Shown here piece after piece: positions 42,901 to 50,700 of a stretch of 64,000 bases of DNA. Source of the DNA: Aplidium turbinatum (lineage: Eukaryota > Chordata > Ascidiacea > Aplousobranchia > Polyclinidae); contig OU964934.1 of NCBI GenBank assembly GCA_918807975.1, positions 17,422,001 to 17,486,000 of the forward strand. Direction: 5' to 3'. The notes beneath the pieces were generated by a model. The model worked only from the letters and a program-made list of their open reading frames with translations. It was not told the origin of the DNA and did no database searches. The first letter of the stretch is position 1. Each line of letters starts with the position of its first letter. A program made the position numbers and the translations under genes.

Positions 42901-45415
42901 TAATGGTGCTTTCTCAGTTAGGCGTACCAAAAAGGATTACTCTAGGACGTCAGTCCATCTGTCTTTAGAGCAAACTGCGAATAGGGACGCTGCGTCGCAG
43001 GTAAAAGGAATAATTGGCTTTCGGAACTCAAAAAGTGCCATAAAAAGATGTTGTGTCACAGTTACACAGAGACCTGCTTCTGTAACAGAGTTAAGATATC
43101 TTGCAGGCTTAGAACAAGTCGAAGATGCCGGCATGCCGCGAAACAATTACGCAATCACAGAATTGTTAAAGAAAACGAGCAAATGTCACTATTATGGCTG
43201 GTCAAAAACAAATGAAATCATTCCAGGCTGGTTTGAAGGCGCAGCTATACCATCTGAGCTATTTAGTAAATCGGAGAAAAGAAGTGATGAGGATGACATT
43301 GAAAGTTGTGATGAACAGTGGAGCGGAGATTCCGACTCGGAAGATGAATCTGACTTGGAATTATTTTTTTAGTCAATGACTCACCACCATTGCCAAACAT
43401 TTTTTCTTATATAGGCTAGACTGTTCAGTGTTGACGAAAAATTCAGACAAAAACTTTTCAAGTATTAATAAGTACCCTTAACAGTGATTGTTATTATAGA
43501 TCTAACTAACCCTAACCCAAGTTGGGTGATTGCTCAATTTGCATCATTTTTATTCCGGTATTCCATTAGTAGTTAAATGGCCTGTTATACGTAATACTAA
43601 TACTTATTTTCTGTTGTGCACACATAAAACAAAACACTTCTTCAAGTTTTTTTAAGCGGGAACTCCTGTCATTGGATTTAGTGCAAAAAGGGAAGGGGTT
43701 AGGCTACTTGGACCTATTTCAGGTCGTCTGTCAGGGGACATCCACCACCAAATTTGTCTGTCACATACATTTTTGTGAAGCTTAACACTCACACATCAAT
43801 TTTCAATTGGTTTTATCCGGTAACTATTTCAGCTGACCAGCTTGCACTAGGACTGTAAAATTCCAATCACCAAACTCGCTAAAAGTAAGACAGCGGGATT
43901 TCTTACAAGATTTAAAAGTAAGACAACCGGATCTCAGACAGCAAATCAACCATTTTTTAAATTGATTCAACGTCTGGAGACGTTAAACCAATGTAGAAAA
44001 CAGTTGATTTGCTGGCTGAGATTGTAGTGAGCCAAGCACATGCAAAAACACTTGATATAGTTCCTTGTATTGAAACTATTTTTATTTGTGTAGACAAATG
44101 AAGTAGAATAGTAGATAAATCACGTTCTGTTACTTAGTATACCGTACTTCAAAAGCACAGCTAACAAATCCCTCCTATCAATTGACTTAGTGCAAACCTG
44201 GGGGTTACCTAGGCCTGTTTCAGGTCGTCTGTCAGGAAACACCCACCACTAAATTTGTCTGTCACATATATTTTTGTGAAGCTTAACACTCACACATTAA
44301 TTTTCAATTGGTTTTATCCGGTAACTATTTCAGCTGACCTAGCTCAAGTTAGGGGGGTTACCTACTTTAGGTCGTCTGTCAGGGGACACCCACCACCAAA
44401 TTTGTCTGTCACATATATTTTTGTGAAGCTTAACACTCACACATTAATTTTCAATTGATTTTATCCGGTAACTATTTTAGCTGACCTAGCTCAGTTAGGG
44501 GGGTCACCTACTTTAGGTCGTCTGTCAGGGGACACCCACCACCAAATTTGTCTGTCACATATATTTTTGTGAAGCTTAACACTCACAGATTAATAATCAG
44601 TTGGTTTTATCCGGTAACTTTTTCAGCTGACCTAGCGCAAATTTTGGGGGGTATAAAACTTGTCTGTCAGAGCCCCCCCACCACAAAAAATGTCTGTCAC
44701 ATACCAGACAATCATCTAGAAACAATTTACTTTACAACCAACTAAGTTTCAAGCGGTAACTATTTCAGCTGACCTAGCGCATTTTTTGGGCCATGAAAAA
44801 TACCCCCCATTCCCATACCCACCACCGGCGGCCCGGCAGACTTCCAGATTATGAGTACCCACATACCACCGGACATCGCTGTATGAATAGAAATTGGTAA
44901 CTTTTTCACCTAGGGTGGACGTCGCGGGCTCCCGGTCTATTATGCCAGTGATTCTCCGACAATCGTGCGCGATGCATCAGTTTGGGGCGCGGTTGGACGA
45001 CGTCAAAATAAAAAAGGCGATTCTGTTCACGAACTTCTTCAGTGCTTTGGCTGCCTGACAAATGGGTATGTTGCTTACCATCTTTCAAGCTGAAAGCGAG
45101 CGAAGTGATCCTTTGTGTGATGATCATTATCGGTCTGCAAATGTATATTTAAAAAAAACTAGCAAGTTCATAGATAAAGCAGAGAAAAATCAGGATAAAA
45201 AATAACATTTACAGCACTTTACTTGTTGATTGAAAATTTATCACCAACGATGTTACCACAATGCTTCTTGAAAGTGTATTTTGTTTAACACAAAATCATA
45301 AGCAATCTACCCAGTAAAATCACCGGAATTCTTTTCACCCACAGAATTGAATTCAATATAAACCATACGAATCTTGCACATGGCAAGGAAAGACATTGAG
45401 AAGACAAAGATGAAC
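30762..45415 (-). CDS. MBOAT1/2-like: MBOAT1/2-type lysophospholipid acyltransferase, core and C-terminal exons (gene 1)
   Basis: Twelve exons on the minus strand, all with GT-AG borders and matching phases: 45415-45311, 45134-45079, 38510-38462, 38308-38188, 37822-37790, 36996-36909, 36279-36204 plus 35779-35754 (one exon split by a MITE), 35290-35187, 33469-33405, 33042-32907, 31585-31434 and 30957-30762 (TAA). Together they give 1207 nt, about 402 residues. Recognisable blocks are MIITQRITSLAF, APTFSEYFAYMF, NAAGIGYNGRNADGSPRWDL, LYVDNWNIMSMQWIRH (conserved Asn) and LSAVWHGFFPGYYIMF with the catalytic His. These match MBOAT1/2, multipass ER enzymes that transfer acyl groups to lysophospholipids. 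The C-terminal tail is Lys-rich and cytosolic in style. N-terminal exons are absent upstream to 64000. The MITE in exon 7 would truncate the protein before the catalytic residues unless it is spliced out. Confidence 0.85.
31372..31416. repeat. Hairpin MITE family copy H5 (right half)
   Basis: Only the half from the core outward is clear: ACGTTGAATCAATGTAAAAA, then TGACGG and TTTTACTGTCTTGG. It starts about 18 bp inside the intron after the exon ending at 31434. Confidence 0.6.
31434..31585 (-). CDS. MBOAT1/2-like: MBOAT gene 1, penultimate exon
   Basis: Acceptor TTACCAG|GTCCG, donor TACAA|GTAAGC. Encodes VRRAIRPFFQTSTTKRYSYE, then IFTLVVTQLAVSYASISFMV, matching the 'FYDVITWIVTQVAISYTVVPF' segment of MBOAT1/2. 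Confidence 0.85.
32832..32893. repeat. Hairpin MITE family copy H6
   Basis: Degenerate left arm, clear right arm (GTAGACGTTGAATCAATGTC ... TTTTGCGAGCTGGAT). Its edge lies about 13 bp from the exon border at 32907, just inside the donor site. Confidence 0.6.
32907..33042 (-). CDS. MBOAT1/2-like: MBOAT gene 1, catalytic-histidine exon
   Basis: Acceptor TTTGCAG|TGTGT, donor CGGAAA|GTAAGT. Encodes VSYDRLDPKYRTLASFML, then SAVWHGFFPGYYIMFLTAHL. WHG with its histidine is the conserved MBOAT active-site motif. Confidence 0.9.
33405..33469 (-). CDS. MBOAT1/2-like: MBOAT gene 1, conserved-asparagine exon
   Basis: Acceptor TTTACAG|TTTGC, donor CGACA|GTAAGC. 65 bp encode FATGLKLYVDNWNIMSMQWI plus RH, the region holding the conserved MBOAT asparagine. 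Confidence 0.88.
33636..34545. mobile_element. Second Penelope-like family: inverted dimer of 3' ends
   Basis: About 270 bp at 33640-33911 is repeated inverted at 34259-34545. Both arms contain the last ~25 codons and the 3' region of a canonical PLE, one on each strand, with the rest of the GIY-YIG domain between them on the minus strand. Both outer edges end in a GGGCTAACGTGTGTATGGCC block followed by GAAAACG. It sits in an MBOAT gene 1 intron. The 20-bp motif near 33583 is duplicated next to the left edge. Confidence 0.8.
33830..34270 (-). pseudogene. GIY-YIG endonuclease fragment of a canonical PLE
   Basis: 146 codons. The last ~105 read as a canonical Penelope-type endonuclease: SYLCSNIVYKFTCSHDANCT, YIGMSTRHLATRVREHL, DHIFDCQTC, FRIVRKCSTEFDTKIHEALL and IKSCNPRLNTQLFASG. 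VYKF/YIG, the arginine of TRVREHL and the glutamate of HEALLIK are in place. There is no RT, so it is a 3' fragment. It differs clearly from the other PLE family in the window, which has a CNCR..CPLNGQC cluster. Confidence 0.88.
34951..35012. repeat. Hairpin MITE family copy H7
   Basis: TTTACATTGATTTAACGTCA paired with AGACGTTGAGTCAATGTAAA; outer arms shortened. Confidence 0.7.
35079..35170. repeat. Hairpin MITE family copy H8, nearly perfect 92-bp palindrome
   Basis: The ends ATCCCAGACAGC and GTTGTCTGGGAT pair along the whole length. Only two of 46 positions mismatch, and both would be G-U pairs in RNA. The inner ATTCCACG/CGTGGAAT pair differs from the family's ATTCAACG/CGTTGAAT on both arms at once. 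It begins 17 bp after the exon border at 35187. TGA on both sides may be a 3-bp duplication. Confidence 0.9.
35187..35290 (-). CDS. MBOAT1/2-like: MBOAT gene 1 exon (NAAGIGYNG...RWDL)
   Basis: Acceptor CAACAG|CTGAT, donor ATTGAG|GTTTGG (a weak donor). Encodes DATHNAAGIGYNGRNADGSP then RWDLVSNVNVLNIE, a close match to MBOAT1/2 'INNAAGFGFRGYDENG..RWDLISNLRI..IE'. Confidence 0.88.
35488..35575. repeat. Hairpin MITE family copy H9 (diverged)
   Basis: Core AACGTCTGTAGACGCTGAAC with weak outer arms ending GGCTGCCTG. Confidence 0.5.
35754..36279 (-). CDS. MBOAT1/2-like: MBOAT gene 1 exon interrupted by a MITE
   Basis: Exon parts 36279-36204 and 35779-35754 flank a 417-bp MITE. Acceptor CTACAACAG|ATGG, donor TTGTTTG|GTGAGA. 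With the MITE and one copy of the 7-bp duplication removed, the exon is 102 bp, keeps phase on both sides and reads GTFIASSSIWYRIYYLYLSL then LVARTKFYGAWLFA, matching MBOAT1/2 'ATASWPTKIIYLYISLLAARPKYYFAWTLA'. Read through the MITE, the frame stays open for about 20 codons and then meets TGA, before the conserved Asn and His. A TTTAG acceptor-like site lies at the far edge of the MITE, but no good in-phase donor is evident. Confidence 0.85.
35787..36203. mobile_element. 417-bp palindromic MITE inside a coding exon
   Basis: The ends CATGGCCACCT... and ...AGGTGGCCATG match for about 45 bp, including GGCCTGATTTGTCACATTTT, with few mismatches. The direct repeat GTCCGGG flanks it (35780-35786, 36204-36210), or 8 bp if one more C is counted. 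An inner hairpin, TCAGACTGTTA..TAACAGTCTGA, lies at 35988-36016. The 7-8-bp duplication suggests hAT or P-type mobilisation. It has no coding capacity. Confidence 0.9.
36340..36425. repeat. Hairpin MITE family copy H10
   Basis: Perfect 28-bp inner palindrome (GATTGATTCAACGTCTGCAG and complement) with diverged outer arms ending GCTGTCTGGGAT. About 60 bp upstream of the acceptor at 36279. Confidence 0.8.
36909..36996 (-). CDS. MBOAT1/2-like: MBOAT gene 1 exon
   Basis: Acceptor TTGTGCAG|GTTG, donor ACATTG|GTACGA. Encodes VVLLKAASAMLCISVYWLGS then KFLPGRRNI, matching 'VVMQKLLVCGLSMLFHL....YNID'. The split codon G|AT gives the Asp of NID. Confidence 0.85.
37057..37131. repeat. Hairpin MITE family copy H11, shortened hairpin plus a stray end
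   Basis: A 49-bp hairpin (CCCAGACTGCAAAATCTGTC / GACAGATTTTACAGTCTGGG) lacks the usual inner palindrome, followed by a second right end (ACAGATTTTGCTGTCTGGGA). Relative to the family, two stem positions are changed on both arms so that pairing is kept. Confidence 0.8.
37504..37570. repeat. Hairpin MITE family copy H12 (degenerate)
   Basis: CCCAGCTAAAAATTTCGCAGACGTTGAATAAATGC and a weak right end; the left half of the inner palindrome is missing. Confidence 0.5.
37583..37660. repeat. Hairpin MITE family copy H13
   Basis: Good outer arms (AAAATCCATCATTTTTGCAT / ATGTAAAATGACGGATTTTG, CAGCCTGGGA) with part of the inner palindrome lost. Confidence 0.75.
37790..37822 (-). CDS. MBOAT1/2-like: MBOAT gene 1 33-bp microexon
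   Basis: Acceptor TGTGATAG|GATC, donor CTTAAG|GTACGT. 11 codons, DQTLSSRPPLK, phase 0 at both ends, so it can be skipped without a frameshift. It corresponds to the variable 'REPSPTK' loop of MBOAT1/2. Confidence 0.7.
38188..38308 (-). CDS. MBOAT1/2-like: MBOAT gene 1 exon (FSEYFAYMF)
   Basis: Acceptor ATCCACAG|GAAGG, donor AAAGAA|GTGAGT. Encodes KAPTFSEYFAYMFSLLGIIC then GPFAFYNDIMPYLTRKSTKE. It matches 'MPSLLEYLSYNCNFMGILAGPLCSYKDY'. Confidence 0.88.
38462..38510 (-). CDS. MBOAT1/2-like: MBOAT gene 1 49-bp exon
   Basis: Acceptor TTGCTTAG|GTCTC, donor ATCAG|GTAAAG. Encodes LREKELNNLRKKHAI, bridging DG of the upstream exon and RKAPTF of the next; both split codons fit (G|GT and AG|G). Confidence 0.8.
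38690..38830 (+). repeat. Possible tRNA-derived SINE fragment
   Basis: A B-box-like GTTCGATAC near 38733 and a tail CTTCCTTGCCTTCACATAA suggest a SINE, but the A box is poor. Low confidence. Confidence 0.3.
39226..40326 (+). repeat. Left 1.1-kb terminal inverted repeat
   Basis: Inverted partner of 43846-44939. Contains three to four subterminal repeats of about 145 bp. Each holds GTGACAGACAAATTTGGTGG (39608, 39753, 39899), a GCTAGGTCAGCTGAAA motif and GTTACCGGATAAAA. These are candidate transposase-binding repeats. Confidence 0.9.
40142..40233. repeat. Hairpin MITE family copy H14, inside the left TIR
   Basis: ATCTCAGCCAG ... ACGTCTCCAGACGT ... CTGTCTGAGAT. It is the exact inverted counterpart of H16 in the other TIR. 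Confidence 0.85.
40728..40800. repeat. Hairpin MITE family copy H15
   Basis: GACAGCAAATCAACCATTTT, then a perfect core ATTCAACGTCTGCAGACGTT; the right arm turns into an A-run. It lies just upstream of the transposase reading frame, and the first long frame actually starts inside it. Confidence 0.75.
40783..43372 (+). pseudogene. Transposase-like gene of an unassigned DNA transposon family
   Basis: Open pieces lie at 40783-41094, 41131-41583, 42051-42296, 42377-42706 and 42728-43372, spread over three frames. The N-terminal part has Cys/His pairs (FHQSCHKTFT and EYHKSCRVHF) of a possible zinc-binding region. The middle has DMYWFSKSRDFATPLYAGFM. The C-terminal part reads LNYARWGSLFCNKL, then DNGAFSVRRTKKDYS, SLEQTANRDAAS and KGIIGFRNSKSAIKR, ending in an acidic SDSEDESDLELFF tail. 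The pattern 'NYARW ... F.V.R ... EQ.NR ... GI.G' recurs in unnamed transposon-like proteins of marine animals. I cannot point to the catalytic DDE residues. About four frame or stop lesions are visible, so it is a dead copy. Confidence 0.65.
43846..44939 (-). repeat. Right 1.1-kb terminal inverted repeat
   Basis: Inverted partner of 39226-40326, with the same 145-bp subterminal repeats and hairpin copy. One further repeat unit lies just inside it (43690-43845), so the arrays differ slightly in extent. Confidence 0.9.
43931..44022. repeat. Hairpin MITE family copy H16, inside the right TIR
   Basis: Same insertion as H14, mirrored. Left and right TIR copies share the same departures from the family consensus (CTGGAG core, TTAAACC). 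Confidence 0.85.
45079..45134 (-). CDS. MBOAT1/2-like: MBOAT gene 1 exon (MIITQRITSLAF)
   Basis: Acceptor ATTTGCAG|ACCG, donor AAGATG|GTAAGC. Encodes PIMIITQRITSLAFSLKDG, close to MBOAT1/2 'MMIITQKITSLAFEIHDG'. Confidence 0.92.
45311..45415 (-). CDS. MBOAT1/2-like: MBOAT gene 1, first exon seen in the window
   Basis: Acceptor CTTTTTAG|GTTC, donor ACTGG|GTAGAT. Encodes FIFVFSMSFLAMCKIRMVYI then EFNSVGEKNSGDFTG, matching 'CFVFALGYLTVCQVTRVYIFDYGQYSADFSG'. It starts with one base of a split codon (phase 2 upstream). Exon 3 of gene 2 ends in exactly that phase. Confidence 0.82.
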
Positions 45416-45853
45416 CTAAAAAGAGCTAGATTTAATTAATTTTTTACATTTATCAATAGGCCTTAGCCACTAAGCAACTAATATCCATTGACTCAATGAG
45501 GTATGGCTTTCTGCCGTTTCTGGTTTCACAAAAATATTATCGAATTTGAACTGGCATGGTCACTAAATCGTCTACAAAGCACAAAAAGGCAATTGTTTCA
45601 ATTCACAAATACTGTAAATGGACATAAAGCCTATCCAATTGGCTACTTATTGCTTATTCGTATTTGGTGTGAGTCATCAAATTGTCAAAAGATGTATGGA
45701 ACTATACTTTCTGATAATTCATTATAAGTGACTTGCTGTTCAATTACTTCAGCTGATTTCCACCACAAGAGTTCCATGTAAGACATGGCATTGAACGAAA
45801 ACTGATGCACCAAGTGGGGTTAAACCTAGACTATTTCCGATTTGTAATAATAT
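45416..45853. other. Upstream intron sequence, nothing recognised
   Basis: No MBOAT-like exon is visible on the minus strand here. A 74-codon plus-strand frame at 45503-45727 matches nothing I know. Confidence 0.4.
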
Positions 45854-47490
45854 CAGTGGCGGCTCGTCCAAAGAAACTGCAGAACTGCAGCACCCCCTGC
45901 ACATTTCAGAATTTATTTTTTTTATTAATTTTACGTTTTTTTTTTATTTTCTCTATAGATCCTACCGACTAGAAGTTTCATAATTTCTGAATTTTAAAAA
46001 TTATTATGATTTTTCAAGTTTTATATAAGGAAGCTCTGAACTGCAAGCTCTGCAGTTGCGATCTTGTAAAACAAGAACAAACAGGAATAGTGACGTCATA
46101 TTTGGCTGAGGCTGCTTTGAAACTGCACAACTCCGAACTGCAAATTTTGCAGTTGCCTGTCAGGCTAGGTATTGTTGCAAGTATACTTCATCGTTTTCAA
46201 GCAAAATGTTAGGTGGCTGCGACTGATGCTGTTGCATGGTTAGACTAATGTGCTTTGCTTTCTGCACTAAAAGATAAAGCTTAGACTAGGTTATCATTAT
46301 CGTTCTTACTTAATTAAATTTAAGCTAGGTTCATTGTTTATTTGCGATAATAGTTAAGGTCAAAAATCTAGAGGTGTAGCTGTAAAAACAACGCAAATTC
46401 TTAATTGGCTAGATTTTTTATAAGCATTTTGCTGAGCAGGGTCTGCTATATTTACATAATTCCACATCGCATTGTTATTTTCAGGCTGAGTGTTGATGGT
46501 TTATAAGTACTAGTCTACTTGTGCAGCAAGTTGTAGACTGGTAGAAGGATAGGTTATGACATGGGAAGCTGCAACGTGGTGCTGTCAATGTGAACTTTTA
46601 TATACAAACAGTTAATAAAGTTCACAAACATTTGGAACCCTTAAAATTCTGCCTTGATGAAATACAGTCTACATCAACTATCATACTGATCATACCATTT
46701 CAGAAGCAACAGGTATTTTGCATTAACTTACCAATGAAAAATTGCTCTGTTGGTTGCAGCTGTTTCATCAAATAATGCCTCATGTTGAAGTGATTTTCAA
46801 CCAAATGCAATCTCGAGATATTGATGTGTTGAAAGTACATGAATATATAAGCAATTTCAAAAGTGCAATTTCTGTGATAAGAAACTCAAAAGTACTGTGA
46901 GAATTCTTCAAAAACACTTATGGCTGAAGCGAAGGAGGTGTGTGACTGCATATGCGTTGACATAATGGCTAGATATTCCTTCACCAAGCAATTAGTAGCT
47001 GCAAAATTGTTCAACAAGAGAAGCTTCAATAGCTTTAAGAATAAACTGCCCATACATGAGGTGGCAGTAACTGTTGAAGCATATCCCATCATCATACAAA
47101 AAGAAGAGTTTGAAACTGAACTTGCAGTATTCTGCAGCAGGTTGGACATGCACGAATATTCCGCGTTATTTGAATTGTTGACATTTATTCAGAAAAGTAA
47201 TTTAAATGATGCTCTCAGTGAAATTTCCAAACTGGTAAAAATCCTCCTGACCATTTCTATGACCACAGCAGAGCCTGAATGCTGCTTTTCAACATTAAAA
47301 AGAATCAAAAATTTTCTGAGGAGTACCATCAATCAAGAAAGGCTCTAATCACTAAATGCTCTTGCCATCATTTCAACGGAGAAAAAAATTTTCGTCTCCC
47401 AGACATTAACGACAAAGTTATTTACCTTTTTGCTCAAAAGAAAACAAGAAGACTGGATTTTGTCTATAAATAAGCTTGGTTCCAGTTGAT
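45854..47490 (+). mobile_element. hAT remnant, ZMYM1-like
   Basis: The left end CAGTGGCGGCTCGT is a typical hAT tip. Its complement ends the 810-bp segment of the 3-kb repeat (5350-5362, 61776-61788), so the two belong to one family. Coding traces run on the plus strand to 47473. I could not find the right end; the LINE at 47743 follows. Confidence 0.7.
46920..47473 (+). pseudogene. hAT transposase C-terminal (dimerisation) remnant
   Basis: The 142-codon frame ends LSEISKLVKILLTISMTTAE, PECCFSTLKRIKNFLRSTIN, QERL; the pattern 'ILLT.P.T.A..ERCFS.L+RIK..LR..M...RL' is the hAT C-terminal dimerisation domain. In a second frame, LPDINDKVIYLFAQKKTRRL DFVYK continues the ZMYM1-like C-terminus, so one frame change lies near 47340. 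Upstream pieces are scattered over all three frames. It is clearly dead. Confidence 0.75.
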
Positions 47491-47742
47491 ATGGAGCAGT
47501 TTATTTGTAAGTAACTTATGTTTTGCAGTTTATCCCACTGTTTACCTAAGTTGTATCCACCCTAGTTATAGTGCATGTGCAGCATGCACTGTAGGAACTT
47601 TGTGTCTTTTGTTTATTTGTTATTCATAGTAGTGAAATAACCCATCATAATAAAATTTGTCAGACAATCCACAAGAAATCTTGTATTTCAGCAAAAGAAA
47701 AACTTTGCTGGATCATCCATGGCCTTGACTGAGTAACTCACT

Positions 47743-50700
47743 CAGTCTCACTCGGGGAGGAAGACAAGCACCTTCACGTGGTCCCCCCCGTCAGTAACAT
47801 ACGAAATTATACAAAATACGTATGCGAAGCGAAGCTTGTCAAACAAGAGCTAATGAGACTGTTCAGCGCAGGGTGGGTAGGAAAATGCCCTTTTCAGGGC
47901 ACGGCAGTGCTCGCACTGTCGAAAAGTACCGACGACCCACCGTACTGCAGCTGAACATCGAAGGCATCACGACCAGCAAGCTCAACATCATCGAGCACCT
48001 GGCCACCAAGCATCAAGCCCTCATCATCCTCCTCCAGGAGACTCACTGTACATCTGTGGATAAGTTGGTAATAACCAACTTCACACTCGCAGGCGCAACC
48101 TGCAGCAAGAAACACGGCCTCGCCACGTTTGTCCATGACCGGCTGAGCTGGTCCTTGGTTGACCAATCCCAAGCTCAATCGGAGATCGAGTGGCTTTGTG
48201 TAGATGTAGCAGGCTACAACATCGTCAATGTCTACAAGCCCCCACCTTCCCGGATAACATCAACAGCCATCCCAGTGTTCCCCCACCCCAGCCTCTACGC
48301 TGGCGATTTTAACTGCCACCACACTGACTGGGGGTACAACTCCATCAACAACGGCGGAGATAGTCTGGCCGCTTGGGCAACCAACAACAACCTCGCCCTC
48401 TTATACGATCCTAAGGGCGCACCGAGCTTCCACTCCGGTCGTTGGAACACTGGCACGAACCCAGACCTGGCTTTTGCAAGTGATGACCCCGATAATCGCC
48501 AGCCGGACAGACGTGTGTTAGAGAAGTTCCCAAGGTCTCAACACCGACCCTCGCTAATCACGGCCCCCTTGCTTGCCACACCTATTTCGAGCAAGCCTGT
48601 CAAGCGATGGAACTTCAGAAAGGCCGATTGGGAATACTACAGCTTCCTCACAAACAAAGCTACGCAGTACCTCCCATCCCCACACACCATCAAAGTGGAT
48701 GAAGCCTACCAGGACTTCTGTGATGCAATCATATCTGCGGCAAAAGACTCCATCCCGCGAGGTCGACGGAAAAACTACATACCTTGCTGGGATGTGGAGT
48801 GCGACAGGCTTTACCGCGACTTCCTCCGTTCCCCCCAGGGTACCGCCACCACCAACTCAGCAACAGCCCTGCTGGCAAGATTGGATTCAAAGAGGAAGAA
48901 GCGCTGGACAGAAGCCATAGACTCAATCGACTTCACGCACTCCAGCCGCACAGCATGGAGTACACTCAACAACCTCACTGGCAGATCACGTGCCTCTCGT
49001 CGCCAATGCCCCATTTCAGCAAATGCCATCGCCTCACAACTTGTGAAAAATGGAGTGCACAGAACGAGAGACCGTGAATCAGACAAGTCCGTCCTCAAGG
49101 AAATGACGGACCTCTGGAAGGTCTCAACACCTGTCGAGGGCAACATCTCTGGTGAGTTTACCCCAGAAGAATTTGCCTCCGCCCTCCAGCACCTAAAGCC
49201 AGGCAAATCCCCGGGCCTTGACCACCTATGCCCGGAACTAATACTCCAAGCTGCCCCCTCTATGAGGTCCTGGTTAAAAGACTTCCTTTCCTGATGCTTG
49301 TGTCACCTGCGCATCCCAAGAATCTGGAGAAGAGCCCTAGTGGTTGCAGTCCCAAAGCCGAAGAAGCCCCCAGGGGATCCGAAGAGCTACCGCCCCATCT
49401 CTCTGCTCTGTATCCCCTTCAAGATACTCGAAAGACTTATCTACGCCCGTGTCGAACCGATAATAGACCCTCAGCTCCCTCGGGAACAAGCCAGCTTTCG
49501 CCACGGAATATCAACTGTAGACCAGGTCACTCTGATGACCCAAGACATCGAGGACAGCTTCTCGGCAAAAAAGAAGGCTGGCGCCGTGTTTGTCGATCTC
49601 ACGGCTGCCTACGACACTGTATGGCACAGCGGCCTTACCTGCAAACTACTCCGTCTCCTTCCTGACAGGCACATGGTCCATATGATTATGGAACTTGTGC
49701 AAAACCGCAGCTTTACCCTTTCCACCGGTAACGGCCGACGAAGTAGACTACGTCGACTCAGGAACGGCGTCCCACAGGGCTCTGTCCTGGCTCCCCTCCT
49801 CTTTAACACTTACATCTATGACCTGCCTGACACCATCTCCAGGAAGTATGCTTACGCAGACGATCTGGCTCTCCTGCATCCAGCCGGAGATTGGCAGTCA
49901 ATGGAGAGGAAGCTAAGCCAGGACATGTCAACTATATCAACATATCTCCAGAAATGGAAGCTACAGCTCAGCAAGGCAAAGACAGTGTCGGCGGCCTTCC
50001 ACCTAAACAACAAGGAAGCAAAACGTGAGATCAACATTACCACCGATGACGAACACCTCCCCTACTGCGCCGAACCCAACTACCTCGGCGTAACCCTGGA
50101 CAGGTCACTCACGTACCGACGACACATGGAGTCACTGCGCAAAAAACTATCTGCGCGCGTTGCACTTTTGAGGCGGCTGGCGGGTTCCGGCTGGGGAGCT
50201 GATGCGAAAACCCTTCGCACAGCTACCTTGGCCCTCGTCCATTCTACCGCTGAGTACTGCGCACCAGTGTGGTGCCGCAGCTCTCACACCCGCCACATTG
50301 ACACCGCCATCAATGACGCACTACGCACTGTGACTGGATGCCTGCGTCCCACTCCAACGGAATGCCTTCCCATCCTTGCAGGCATCCAACCTGCTGAGCT
50401 TCGCCGTAAAGGAGCCATGATTTCCCTTGCTCGTCGCGCACTGGACCCCGACCACCTCCTCCACAGTACATTCCAGCGCCTACCTGGAGGACAGCAGCGA
50501 CTGAAATCAAGACGCCCGTTTGTGCCCGCCGCACGACAGCTTCTGAACAACGTTGAAGATCTTGGAATAAGTGCGGCACACTGGACGAACTACACATGGA
50601 ACATGGAGTGGCAAAACAACACCTCCCGACTCCGTGATTTCCTACCCGACGTCGATCCCCACCCTCCGGGAATGTCCCTCGCAAGACTTGCGTGGGTCCG

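Larger units (their letters stand above)
39226..44939 (+). mobile_element. 5.7-kb DNA transposon with 1.1-kb terminal inverted repeats, unfamiliar transposase
   Basis: The arms at 39226-40326 and 43846-44939 are inverted and near-identical by eye. The tips read TAGACCGGGAGCCCGCGACG and its complement. TTA flanks both sides (39223-39225, 44940-44942) if the tip is TAGACC, a 3-bp duplication. Each arm carries tandem repeats of about 145 bp and one hairpin-family copy. Between the arms a plus-strand gene (40783-43372) encodes the presumed transposase, now broken. It sits in the MBOAT gene 1 intron, 140 bp from the exon at 45134-45079. The TTA duplication recalls PIF/Harbinger but the protein does not, so I leave the superfamily open. 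Confidence 0.88.
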
